Positions 1-6,265 of a stretch of DNA of 10,294 nucleotides are shown piece by piece. Source of the stretch: Gammaproteobacteria bacterium (GTDB taxonomy: Bacteria > Pseudomonadota > Gammaproteobacteria > BMS3Bbin11). Positions within the stretch are counted from its first letter, which is position 1. Every line of letters begins with the position of its first letter. The DNA lies in NCBI GenBank assembly GCA_030597275.1, contig JAUVSB010000033.1, positions 1-10,294 of the forward strand. Direction: 5' to 3'. The notes under the pieces were generated by a model that saw only the letters and a list, made by a program, of their open reading frames with translations, searched no databases and was not told where the DNA came from. Position numbers and translations under genes: made by a program.

Positions 1-44
1 AAAAGAAAACCCAGCCGTGCGCCAGCACAACAAAGGAAAAAATC

Positions 45-73
45 TCGACAGGAGACCGAAAACGCTGGATAAT
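45..73 (+). promoter_or_regulatory. Candidate sigma70 promoter upstream of ugd
   Basis: A TCGACA hexamer (45-50, five of six matches to TTGACA) is followed by a 17-base spacer and GATAAT (68-73, five of six matches to TATAAT). The expected transcription start is near position 80, giving a leader of about 70 nt before ugd. This is the only well-spaced -35/-10 pair I noticed in the leader, and it sits where a promoter for the whole gene cluster would be expected. The assignment rests on sequence match only. I saw no clear operator, and no ops/JUMPstart (GGCGGTAG) element, which often precedes O-antigen and capsule operons in enterobacteria. Confidence 0.45.
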
Positions 74-100
74 TAAGGGTTAGGTTTAGAAGCCGCGGAA

Positions 101-154
101 ATGAAGAATGCTGCGATTTCTAGTGAGTTTTACTGCTTTAGGATAAACGAATGA
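101..154 (+). CDS. Possible 17-codon leader ORF overlapping the ugd start
   Basis: An ATG at 101 opens a 17-codon frame (MKNAAISSEFYCFRINE) whose TGA stop at 152-154 overlaps the ugd ATG at 151-153 as ATGA. The same arrangement couples other genes in this cluster. It lies just downstream of the candidate promoter, so it would be transcribed. Its own ribosome binding site is poor: GGA at 97-99 is almost touching the ATG. The peptide has no run of a single amino acid, so classical attenuation is not suggested. It could be a translational-coupling leader or pure chance, since an ORF of this length is expected often in random sequence. Confidence 0.2.
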   Translation: MKNAAISSEFYCFRINE

Positions 155-1470
155 ATATTACCGTCATAGGGACAGGTTATGTGGGTCTAGTTTCTGGTAC
201 TTGCCTGGCTGAAGTTGGCAATCATGTACTTTGCATCGATATTGATCAGAGCAAGATCGATATGCTGGATAATGGCGAAATACCGATTTATGAACCAGGT
301 CTTGAGGAGTTGGTGAAGAAGAATGTTGATGCAGGGCGATTATCATTTTCTTCTGATATCAGTAAAGGTGTTGATTTTGGACCAGTTCTCTTTATTGCTG
401 TTGGGACTCCACCCGATGAAGATGGCTCAGCTGATTTGAAACATGGGCTCGCTGTAGCCAGTGATATTGGTAAACACATGAACGACTACCGTGTCGTTGT
501 TACCAAGTCGACGGTACCGGTTGGAACAGCAGACAAGGTCCGTGATGCTGTGACAGCATCACTTGAAGAAAAGGGTGCATCGACTGATTTCAGTGTGGTT
601 TCTAATCCTGAATTCCTTAAGGAGGGGGCTGCCGTTGAGGACTTCCTCAAGCCAGACCGCATTGTTGTTGGTGCCGATGATGATCGGGCGATTGAAATGA
701 TGCGCGAACTTTATGCCCCATTCAATCGCAATCATGAACGTATCATCGTAATGGATATACGTTCTGCTGAGATGACCAAGTATGCAGCAAACGCTATGCT
801 GGCGACCAAGATTTCATTCATGAATGAGATGGCCAATCTTGCGGAACTGCTGGGTGCGGATATAGAACACGTGCGCCATGGTATTGGCGCTGATCCCCGT
901 ATTGGTTATTATTTTATTTATCCTGGTTGCGGTTATGGTGGTTCCTGTTTTCCAAAGGACGTACAGGCTTTACATCGCACTGCAAAATCAGTTGGTTACG
1001 ATGCGCAGATTCTGGATGCCGTTGAGGCCGTAAATAAACGTCAGAAGTCAGTCATTGTGGATAAAATTGTTAAACGATTTGGTGACAATCTCCAGGGCAA
1101 AAAGTTTGCTGTCTGGGGTCTTGCATTCAAACCGGAAACTGATGATATGCGTGAAGCACCTAGTCGCACAATCATCGAGGCATTATGGCAACGTGGAGCA
1201 ACGATTGCGGCCTATGACCCGGTAGCTGAGGAAGAAGTAGAAAGGATATATGGACAAAGAGACGATTTGTCTCTGGTCGCTGACCCCTACGATGCACTGG
1301 ATGAAGCAGATGGTCTGATTATCGTAACGGAATGGAAAGTCTTCCGCAGTCCCGATCTGGAAGATATGTTGGGTAAAATGAAAACACCAGTCGTCTTCGA
1401 TGGCCGCAACATCTACCAGCCGGAAACTATCAGGAAAGCGGGTTTCGAATACTTTGGGATTGGGCGTTAA
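151..1470 (+). CDS. ugd: UDP-glucose 6-dehydrogenase
   Basis: A cytoplasmic enzyme that oxidises UDP-glucose twice with NAD+ to UDP-glucuronate, a precursor of acidic polysaccharides and of some LPS sugars. The 439 residues match the usual length of the bacterial UDP-glucose/GDP-mannose dehydrogenase family. The N-terminal Rossmann domain carries GTGYVG (residues 7-12). The conserved substrate-site segments VGTPPDEDGSAD (about 84-95) and STVPVGT (120-126) follow. The central helical region has the MTKYAANAMLATKISFMNE block (208-226). The catalytic cysteine is Cys266 in GYGGSCFPKD, and the C-terminal UDP-binding domain contains WGLAFKPETDDMREAPS. The start is supported by AGGA at 140-143, 7 bases upstream, and by GTGYVG falling at the expected distance from Met1. 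It is the first complete gene of the cluster; hldA begins 13 bases after its stop. The family assignment is firm. A related hexose dehydrogenase specificity (for example UDP-ManNAc dehydrogenase) is less likely from the motifs. Confidence 0.95.
   Translation: MNITVIGTGYVGLVSGTCLAEVGNHVLCIDIDQSKIDMLDNGEIPIYEPGLEELVKKNVDAGRLSFSSDISKGVDFGPVLFIAVGTPPDEDGSADLKHGLAVASDIGKHMNDYRVVVTKSTVPVGTADKVRDAVTASLEEKGASTDFSVVSNPEFLKEGAAVEDFLKPDRIVVGADDDRAIEMMRELYAPFNRNHERIIVMDIRSAEMTKYAANAMLATKISFMNEMANLAELLGADIEHVRHGIGADPRIGYYFIYPGCGYGGSCFPKDVQALHRTAKSVGYDAQILDAVEAVNKRQKSVIVDKIVKRFGDNLQGKKFAVWGLAFKPETDDMREAPSRTIIEALWQRGATIAAYDPVAEEEVERIYGQRDDLSLVADPYDALDEADGLIIVTEWKVFRSPDLEDMLGKMKTPVVFDGRNIYQPETIRKAGFEYFGIGR
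542..562. repeat. Perfect 9-bp inverted repeat inside ugd
   Basis: The arm GTGATGCTG (542-550) is followed by the loop TGA and the exact complement CAGCATCAC (554-562). It lies within ugd codons for the segment around residues 131-138. RNA could form a 9-bp stem with a 3-nt loop, and the DNA is a near-symmetric palindrome. No U-tract follows, so it is not a terminator. It may be a chance product of coding sequence. Confidence 0.5.
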
Positions 1471-1483
1471 ACCGACCGATATT

Positions 1484-2440
1484 ATGGAAAAATTTCTTAA
1501 TAATGTTTCCAATGCCAGGGTCTTAGTGGTTGGCGATGCAATGCTGGACCGTTACTGGTTTGGTGATGTAAACCGTATTTCACCCGAAGCACCTGTACCA
1601 GTGCTTGTAATTACTGACAACGAAGAGCGAGCAGGTGGTGCGGCAAATGTTGCCTGTAATATTTCAGCCATGGGCGCTGACTGCGATTTGATTTCTGTAG
1701 TTGGCAATGACGATGCAGCACAGAGTCTTGAAAAATTACTGGCAGAGCGGGGAGTAACTACAGATTTTATTCGTGATGATAAACATGTGACCACGGTAAA
1801 ACTTCGTTTGCTATCTCGCAATCAGCAGTTGCTGAGAGCAGATTTTGAACAAAAGCCGGATGATGTTTTCATCGTTGAGGCAATGCACAGGTTCAAAAAG
1901 CACCTGGATAGCGCTGATATTGTTTTATTGTCAGATTATGGCAAAGGCGTCTTGCGTGATGTTGATCTAATGATTGATGCCGCAAAGGCAAAAGGGCTAA
2001 ACGTCTTGATTGATCCGAAAGGCCGCGATTTTTCTCGCTACCGGGGTGCCAGTCTGATTACCCCTAACCGGCATGAGTTTGAAGATGTTGTGGGTCCCTG
2101 TCCGACGCTCGAGAGTATGGCGGTCAAGGCCGCTGAGCTGCTGAAAACAATAGAAGTAGATGCTTTATTGGTTACTCTTAGTGACAAGGGTATGGCCCTG
2201 TTTGATAAAGATGGGATGGTGTTCCATCAGAAGGCACGTGCAAGAGAAGTATTTGATGTCAGTGGCGCAGGCGATACTGTTATCGGAGCAATGGCTGCTA
2301 TGCTGGCTGCTGGTGCGGGTTACCAGGAGTCTGTACATATTGCTAACGCGGCAGCCGCCATCGTTGTCGGCAAACTCGGCGTTGCCACCGCATCAGCTGA
2401 TGAAATAATGATTGAGATTGGGAAAGAGGGTATCGCATGA
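1484..2440 (+). CDS. hldA: D-glycero-beta-D-manno-heptose-7-phosphate kinase (HldA, kinase-only form of HldE)
   Basis: A PfkB/ribokinase-family enzyme that phosphorylates D-glycero-D-manno-heptose 7-phosphate at C1 with ATP, a step toward ADP-heptose. Starting at 1484 gives 318 residues, matching the N-terminal kinase half of E. coli HldE (477 residues) as I recall it. Recognisable blocks are VVGDAMLDRYWFGDVNRISPEAPVPV (15-40), GGAANVACN (51-59), LRLLSRNQQLLRADFE (107-122), LSDYGKGVL (149-157) and LIDPKG (175-180). The ATP/anion-hole motif is GAGDT (261-265), with Asp264 the expected catalytic base. The reading frame is open back to an ATG at 1400, but that adds 28 residues that overlap ugd and resemble no family member, so 1484 is preferred. 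No convincing Shine-Dalgarno precedes 1484, and translation may depend on ribosomes ending ugd 13 bases earlier. The adenylyltransferase domain normally fused in HldE is absent; the next gene starts immediately. Confidence 0.92.
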   Translation: MEKFLNNVSNARVLVVGDAMLDRYWFGDVNRISPEAPVPVLVITDNEERAGGAANVACNISAMGADCDLISVVGNDDAAQSLEKLLAERGVTTDFIRDDKHVTTVKLRLLSRNQQLLRADFEQKPDDVFIVEAMHRFKKHLDSADIVLLSDYGKGVLRDVDLMIDAAKAKGLNVLIDPKGRDFSRYRGASLITPNRHEFEDVVGPCPTLESMAVKAAELLKTIEVDALLVTLSDKGMALFDKDGMVFHQKARAREVFDVSGAGDTVIGAMAAMLAAGAGYQESVHIANAAAAIVVGKLGVATASADEIMIEIGKEGIA

Positions 2441-3438
2441 TTATTGTGACCGGCGGTGCGGGTTTTATCGGAGCCAATATTGTCAAAGGCCTGAATGACA
2501 GTGGTCGAGATGATGTTATTGTCGTCGACAACCTGGAGAAGGGAGAAAAGTTTCTCAACCTGGTGGATTTGAACATAGCAGATTATATTGATAAACGTGC
2601 ATTTATTGACATGATCAATGGTGGAGAGTTCGAGGGGCAAGTTGAAGCTATTTTTCACCTCGGTGCCTGTTCTGACACCATGGAATATGATGGCCTCTAC
2701 ATGATGTCGAATAATTATGATTATTCGAAAACTCTGCTGCATTTCTGCCAGCAGAATAAGGCCTCATTTATCTATGCCTCTTCCGCTTCCGTCTACGGTG
2801 CCGGCCCGGTATTTCGAGAATCACCGGAGTTCGAGTCACCGTTGAACGTCTATGCCTACTCAAAATTCCAGTTTGATAAGTATGTGCGCCGTTTGTATGA
2901 CGAGCGTACAGCACCTATTGTTGGATTGCGCTACTTCAATGTTTATGGTGACCGTGAGCAACACAAGGGGCGTATGTCTTCAGTTGCTTTTCATTTTACC
3001 CATCAGTATCAGGAAAAAGGTTACGTCAATCTGTTTGAAGGTATAGATGGTTATGAGGATGGTGCCCAGTTACGTGATTTTGTCTCGGTTGAAGACGTAG
3101 TTGATCTTAACCTGTTTTTGTTAGCAAACCCGGATGTCAGCGGGATATTCAATGTTGGCACGGGTCGCTGTCAGTCCTTTAACGATGTGGCAGTTGCAAC
3201 TATCAATCGATGTCGCATGGAGCAAGGTGAAGAAGCTCTTGATCTGTTGACCTTGCAGCAGAAAAAAATTATCCGCTATATCGATTTTCCAGAAAAACTT
3301 AAAGGTAAATATCAAAGCTTTACCGAGGCTGATATTTCAGCACTGAGGACTGCAGGCTATACGCAAAAATTCCTCACAGTTGAAGAAGGTGTCGGCCGTT
3401 ATGTAGGGCGATTGCTGCATAAGCTGGAACAGAGCTAA
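2437..3438 (+). CDS. hldD: ADP-L-glycero-D-manno-heptose 6-epimerase
   Basis: An extended short-chain dehydrogenase/reductase that converts ADP-D-glycero-D-manno-heptose to the L-glycero epimer using tightly bound NADP, the last step of ADP-heptose synthesis for LPS core. The nucleotide-binding motif is GGAGFIG (6-12). The heptose-epimerase segment VVDNLEKGEKFLNLVDLNIADYIDK (29-53) closely parallels E. coli HldD. The catalytic tyrosine is Tyr139 of YxxxK (Lys143), with Lys177 in EQHKGRMSSVAFH corresponding to the second catalytic residue Lys178 of E. coli. FNVYGDREQHKG and FPEKLKGKYQSFTEAD (about 285-300) are also diagnostic. At 333 residues it is somewhat longer than the ~310 of E. coli; an insertion of roughly a dozen residues lies around 250-270. 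The start overlaps the hldA stop as ATGA, and GAGG at 2426-2429 is a good ribosome binding site 7 bases upstream. Pairing with hldA makes the assignment firm. Confidence 0.95.
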   Translation: MIIVTGGAGFIGANIVKGLNDSGRDDVIVVDNLEKGEKFLNLVDLNIADYIDKRAFIDMINGGEFEGQVEAIFHLGACSDTMEYDGLYMMSNNYDYSKTLLHFCQQNKASFIYASSASVYGAGPVFRESPEFESPLNVYAYSKFQFDKYVRRLYDERTAPIVGLRYFNVYGDREQHKGRMSSVAFHFTHQYQEKGYVNLFEGIDGYEDGAQLRDFVSVEDVVDLNLFLLANPDVSGIFNVGTGRCQSFNDVAVATINRCRMEQGEEALDLLTLQQKKIIRYIDFPEKLKGKYQSFTEADISALRTAGYTQKFLTVEEGVGRYVGRLLHKLEQS

Positions 3439-3457
3439 GTGAAAAGTGGAAATGGGT

Positions 3458-3463
3458 AAAGGA
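3458..3463 (+). promoter_or_regulatory. Ribosome binding site of rmlB
   Basis: AAAGGA lies 9 bases before the rmlB ATG at 3473, within the 34-base gap after hldD. This fixes the rmlB start and shows that this gene initiates on its own rather than by stop-start overlap. I saw no convincing promoter in the gap. Confidence 0.6.
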
Positions 3464-3472
3464 AAAGACTAG

Positions 3473-4534
3473 ATGGCTAAAACGTACATTGTTACCGGTG
3501 GAGCAGGATTTATCGGTTCAGCGGTTGTTAGAATGATTGTTGAAGCTAGCGACGACACAGTAGTTAATATCGACAAGCTGACCTATGCCGGTAACCTTGA
3601 TTCTCTGCAACCGGTGGCTGATAACCCGCGCTATCATTTTGTACAGGCCGACATCTGTGATGGTCAGGCAATGGCCGAAGTTTTTGCTACTCACCAGCCT
3701 GACGCCATTATGCACCTTGCGGCAGAATCTCATGTTGATCGTTCCATTGATGGACCGGGTGATTTTATACAGACAAATATTGTTGGCACCTATACATTGC
3801 TGGAAGTTGCGCGAGATTACTGGAACAGCCTGCAGGGCGAAAAGAAAGAGGCTTTTCGTTTTCACCATGTCTCGACTGATGAAGTCTATGGCAGCCTGGG
3901 CGATGAAGGTTTATTCCTCGAAACGACGCCTTACGATCCCAGTTCACCGTATTCAGCCAGCAAGGCCTCTTCCGATCATCTGGTGCGTGCATGGCATAGA
4001 ACATTTGGACTGCCGGTAGTACTAACGAATTGTTCGAACAATTATGGCCCCTATCAGTATCCTGAAAAGCTGATACCGCTGGTATTGCAGAAGGCACGTG
4101 CCGGTGAAGCATTGCCAATATATGGTACGGGTGAAAATATACGTGACTGGTTGTATGTCGATGATCATGCTAGAGCTCTGCTGCTGGTAATGAAGCAGGG
4201 CGTGCAGGGTGAAACCTACAATATTGGTGGGCATAATGAAGTCACTAATATTGATGTGGTCAGGACATTATGCTCAATTCTTGATGAGCGTGAACCGGCT
4301 AAGGACGGAAAGCCGTATGTGGACCTGATTACTTATGTCACCGACCGTCCTGGCCATGATCTGCGTTACGCGATAGATGCCAGCAAGATACAGCGCGAAC
4401 TCGGCTGGACACCAGAAGAAACATTCGAAACCGGGCTGGCAAAAACAGTGGACTGGTATCTCAGTAACCAGGAATGGATAAATCGTGTGCTGGATGGATC
4501 CTATATGGGCGAACGTTTGGGGGCAGGTGAATGA
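3473..4534 (+). CDS. rmlB (rfbB): dTDP-glucose 4,6-dehydratase
   Basis: An NAD-dependent extended SDR enzyme that converts dTDP-D-glucose to dTDP-4-keto-6-deoxy-D-glucose, the branch point to dTDP-L-rhamnose and other 6-deoxy or amino sugars. The 353 residues are the usual family length. The cofactor motif is GGAGFIG (9-15). The dehydratase-specific segment IDKLTYAGNLDSL (33-45) and HLAAESHVDRSI (81-92) follow. The catalytic Thr-Asp-Glu triad is at 135-137 in HHVSTDEVYG, with Tyr160 and Lys164 in YSASK. NCSNNYGPYQYPEKLIPL and the IRDWLYVDDH block (about 223-232) complete the signature. Its 3' end overlaps rmlA by ATGA. It follows another SDR gene, hldD, but the two have clearly different signatures and are not a recent duplication. 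The family assignment is firm; which deoxysugar is finally made is not set by genes in this window. Confidence 0.96.
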   Translation: MAKTYIVTGGAGFIGSAVVRMIVEASDDTVVNIDKLTYAGNLDSLQPVADNPRYHFVQADICDGQAMAEVFATHQPDAIMHLAAESHVDRSIDGPGDFIQTNIVGTYTLLEVARDYWNSLQGEKKEAFRFHHVSTDEVYGSLGDEGLFLETTPYDPSSPYSASKASSDHLVRAWHRTFGLPVVLTNCSNNYGPYQYPEKLIPLVLQKARAGEALPIYGTGENIRDWLYVDDHARALLLVMKQGVQGETYNIGGHNEVTNIDVVRTLCSILDEREPAKDGKPYVDLITYVTDRPGHDLRYAIDASKIQRELGWTPEETFETGLAKTVDWYLSNQEWINRVLDGSYMGERLGAGE

Positions 4535-5403
4535 AAGGTATTATTCTTGCTGGTGGGTCTGGTACACGACTCTACCCGGTGACCACGGTCATTTCCAAGC
4601 AGTTATTACCGGTCTACGATAAACCGATGATTTACTATCCTCTGTCGACTCTTATGCTGGCAGGTATACGTGAAATTCTGATTATATCGACACCTCAGGA
4701 TACGCCGCGTTTTGAAGAGCTGCTAGGCGATGGCGCACACTGGGGGTTGAAACTGGAATATGCTGTCCAGGAGCAGCCTGATGGACTGGCCCAGGCCTTT
4801 CTAATAGGTAAAGAATTTATTGGTGATTCTTCTGTTTCACTGGTCCTCGGTGACAATATATTTTATGGTCATGATATGTCATTAATGCTGATGAGAGCTG
4901 CAGCAATAGAAGAAGGGGCAGCAGTATTTGCTTATCAGGTTCATGACCCTGAACGTTATGGTGTAGTCGAGTTTGACAAGCAGGGCAATGTACTCAGCCT
5001 GGAAGAAAAACCCGAGCATCCTCGTTCTCGTTATGCTGTAACTGGACTTTATTTTTATGATAATAAGGTCATCGAATATGCGGAAAACATAAAACCTTCA
5101 GCGCGTGGTGAACTGGAGATTACTGATCTCAACAAGTGCTATCTTGAAGCCGGTAATCTGACGGTGGAATTAATGGGGCGGGGTAGTGCCTGGCTGGATA
5201 CCGGCACACATGATTCCTTGCTGCAGGCTGCTACTTTTATTGAAACGCTGGAAAAGCGGCAGGGTTTAAAAATATCCTGTCCGGAAGAAATTGCTTTTCG
5301 TAAGGGTTACATCAATGAAGAACAGCTACTCGGGCTTGCCGAAGTGATGTCGAAAAACGCCTATGGCCAATACCTGAAGATGGTTGTTGAAGAAGGGCGA
5401 TGA
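4531..5403 (+). CDS. rmlA (rfbA): Glucose-1-phosphate thymidylyltransferase
   Basis: Catalyses dTTP + glucose 1-phosphate to dTDP-glucose + pyrophosphate, the step before RmlB, in the cytoplasm. The 290 residues match the usual ~290 of RmlA/RffH. The nucleotidyltransferase signature LAGGSGTRLYP spans residues 6-16, followed by SKQLLPVYDKPMIYYPLS with Lys23. The metal-binding aspartates are Asp108 (LGDNIFYGHD) and Asp223 (WLDTGTHDSL), in the same positions as in RffH. QEQPDGLAQAF (80-90) and YGVVEFD (143-149) are also conserved. The C-terminal part (KGYINEEQLLGLAEVMSKNAYGQYL) is the typical RmlA tail, which argues against the shorter cytidylyl- or UTP-type enzymes. The ATG overlaps the rmlB stop, so translation is probably coupled. 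Gene order here is rmlB then rmlA, with no rmlC or rmlD following. Confidence 0.96.
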   Translation: MKGIILAGGSGTRLYPVTTVISKQLLPVYDKPMIYYPLSTLMLAGIREILIISTPQDTPRFEELLGDGAHWGLKLEYAVQEQPDGLAQAFLIGKEFIGDSSVSLVLGDNIFYGHDMSLMLMRAAAIEEGAAVFAYQVHDPERYGVVEFDKQGNVLSLEEKPEHPRSRYAVTGLYFYDNKVIEYAENIKPSARGELEITDLNKCYLEAGNLTVELMGRGSAWLDTGTHDSLLQAATFIETLEKRQGLKISCPEEIAFRKGYINEEQLLGLAEVMSKNAYGQYLKMVVEEGR

Positions 5404-5440
5404 ACCCTTGCCTTTCCGTTCTACTGAATGAGAGCCTGTT

Positions 5441-6265
5441 ATGGAAGGTATAAACGACAGCATTAAACCCACCGGCATAGCAAGCTCCCTGATCAAGCAT
5501 CAGCTGCTAATTCGGCAACTGGCTAAACGTGAAGTTTCCAGTCGATATCGTGGGTCGGTGATGGGCTTTTTCTGGACCCTGCTGAATCCATTACTGATGC
5601 TGACAATCTACACCCTGATTTTTGGCTATGTCTTCAAGGCGCGCTGGGGTGATATGAATCTCGGTGATGGCAGCTTCGCGTTGACCCTTTTTTGTGGCTT
5701 GATAGTACACGGCATGTTTGCAGAATGTATCACCCGGGCTCCGTTGTTGATTACAAGCAATGTCAATTACGTCAAAAAGGTTGTTTTCCCAATAGAGATT
5801 CTGCCCTGGGTCACTATTTACGCCGCATTTTTCCACACTCTAATGAGTCTTGTTGTTCTGACAGTATTCAACCTGCTGGTGAATGGCAGTGTGCCGATTA
5901 CCATATTATGGCTACCCGTGGTTTTTTTCCCCTACATTCTTTTCCTCGTTGGCTGTTTGTGGTTATTCTCAGCGCTGGGTGTCTTCCTCTCTGATATTAA
6001 GCAGTTGATGGGGGTGTTAACGACGGCTTTATTATTTTTAAGTCCTGTCTTTTATCCGATTTCTGCACTGCCGGAAAGTATGCAGAAACTGATTTATCTG
6101 AATCCGCTGACACTGATTATCGAACAGAGCAGAGAGATATTCCTGTGGGGACATGCACCCGATTTTAAACTGTTGTTTTTGTACAGCCTGGTCTCTCTGG
6201 TGATTGTTATCATCGGTTTTGTCTGGTTCCAGAAAAGTCGCAGAGGTTTTGCAGATGTCCTCTGA
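5441..6265 (+). CDS. wzm: Polysaccharide ABC transporter permease (Wzm-like)
   Basis: The membrane subunit of an ABC-2 type exporter that moves a lipid-linked glycan across the inner membrane. The 274-residue protein begins with a cytoplasmic N-terminal part carrying the family motif QLAKREVSSRYRGSVMGFFWTLLNPLL (about 26-52). By eye there are about six hydrophobic spans: near 43-65, 79-97, 121-146, 152-178, 188-206 and 243-264. The loop SPVFYPISALPESMQKLIYLNPLTLIIEQSREIF (201-234) is typical of the Wzm/TagG/RfbA permease group. The C-terminus ends in RRGFADVL, also typical of this family. The start at 5441 has GAGAG at 5430-5434. The gap of 37 bases after rmlA shows no clear promoter or terminator. 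It overlaps its ATPase partner wzt by 11 bases. The substrate cannot be read from the permease alone; the length and partner suggest O-antigen-type rather than group 2 capsule export. Confidence 0.93.
   Translation: MEGINDSIKPTGIASSLIKHQLLIRQLAKREVSSRYRGSVMGFFWTLLNPLLMLTIYTLIFGYVFKARWGDMNLGDGSFALTLFCGLIVHGMFAECITRAPLLITSNVNYVKKVVFPIEILPWVTIYAAFFHTLMSLVVLTVFNLLVNGSVPITILWLPVVFFPYILFLVGCLWLFSALGVFLSDIKQLMGVLTTALLFLSPVFYPISALPESMQKLIYLNPLTLIIEQSREIFLWGHAPDFKLLFLYSLVSLVIVIIGFVWFQKSRRGFADVL

Noticed and set aside
1..72. Possible C-terminal tail of an upstream gene in frame 1, basic in composition and ending at TAA 70-72
   Set aside because: All three forward frames are open for about 70 bases here, so nothing singles out this one, and the tail has no recognisable motif. 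It may be real, but sequence to the left is needed.
1400..1483. 28-residue N-terminal extension of hldA
   Set aside because: It lies entirely over the end of ugd and the short gap, matches no HldE/HldA N-terminus, and the family-typical start is the ATG at 1484.
2320..2742. 140-residue open frame on the minus strand across the hldA/hldD junction
   Set aside because: It is antisense to two well-conserved genes and its translation has no recognisable domain.
3585..4019. 144-residue plus-strand frame inside rmlB
   Set aside because: It is an out-of-frame shadow of rmlB, whose catalytic motifs are in the other frame.
2437..4534. hldD and rmlB as a tandem gene duplication
   Set aside because: Both are extended SDR enzymes with GGAGFIG and YxxxK, but their substrate-specific blocks differ throughout and match two separate ancient families.
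6204..6254. 17-residue N-terminal extension of wzt
   Set aside because: It overlaps the conserved end of wzm, and AGAGG at 6242-6246 places initiation at 6255, directly before the ABC domain.
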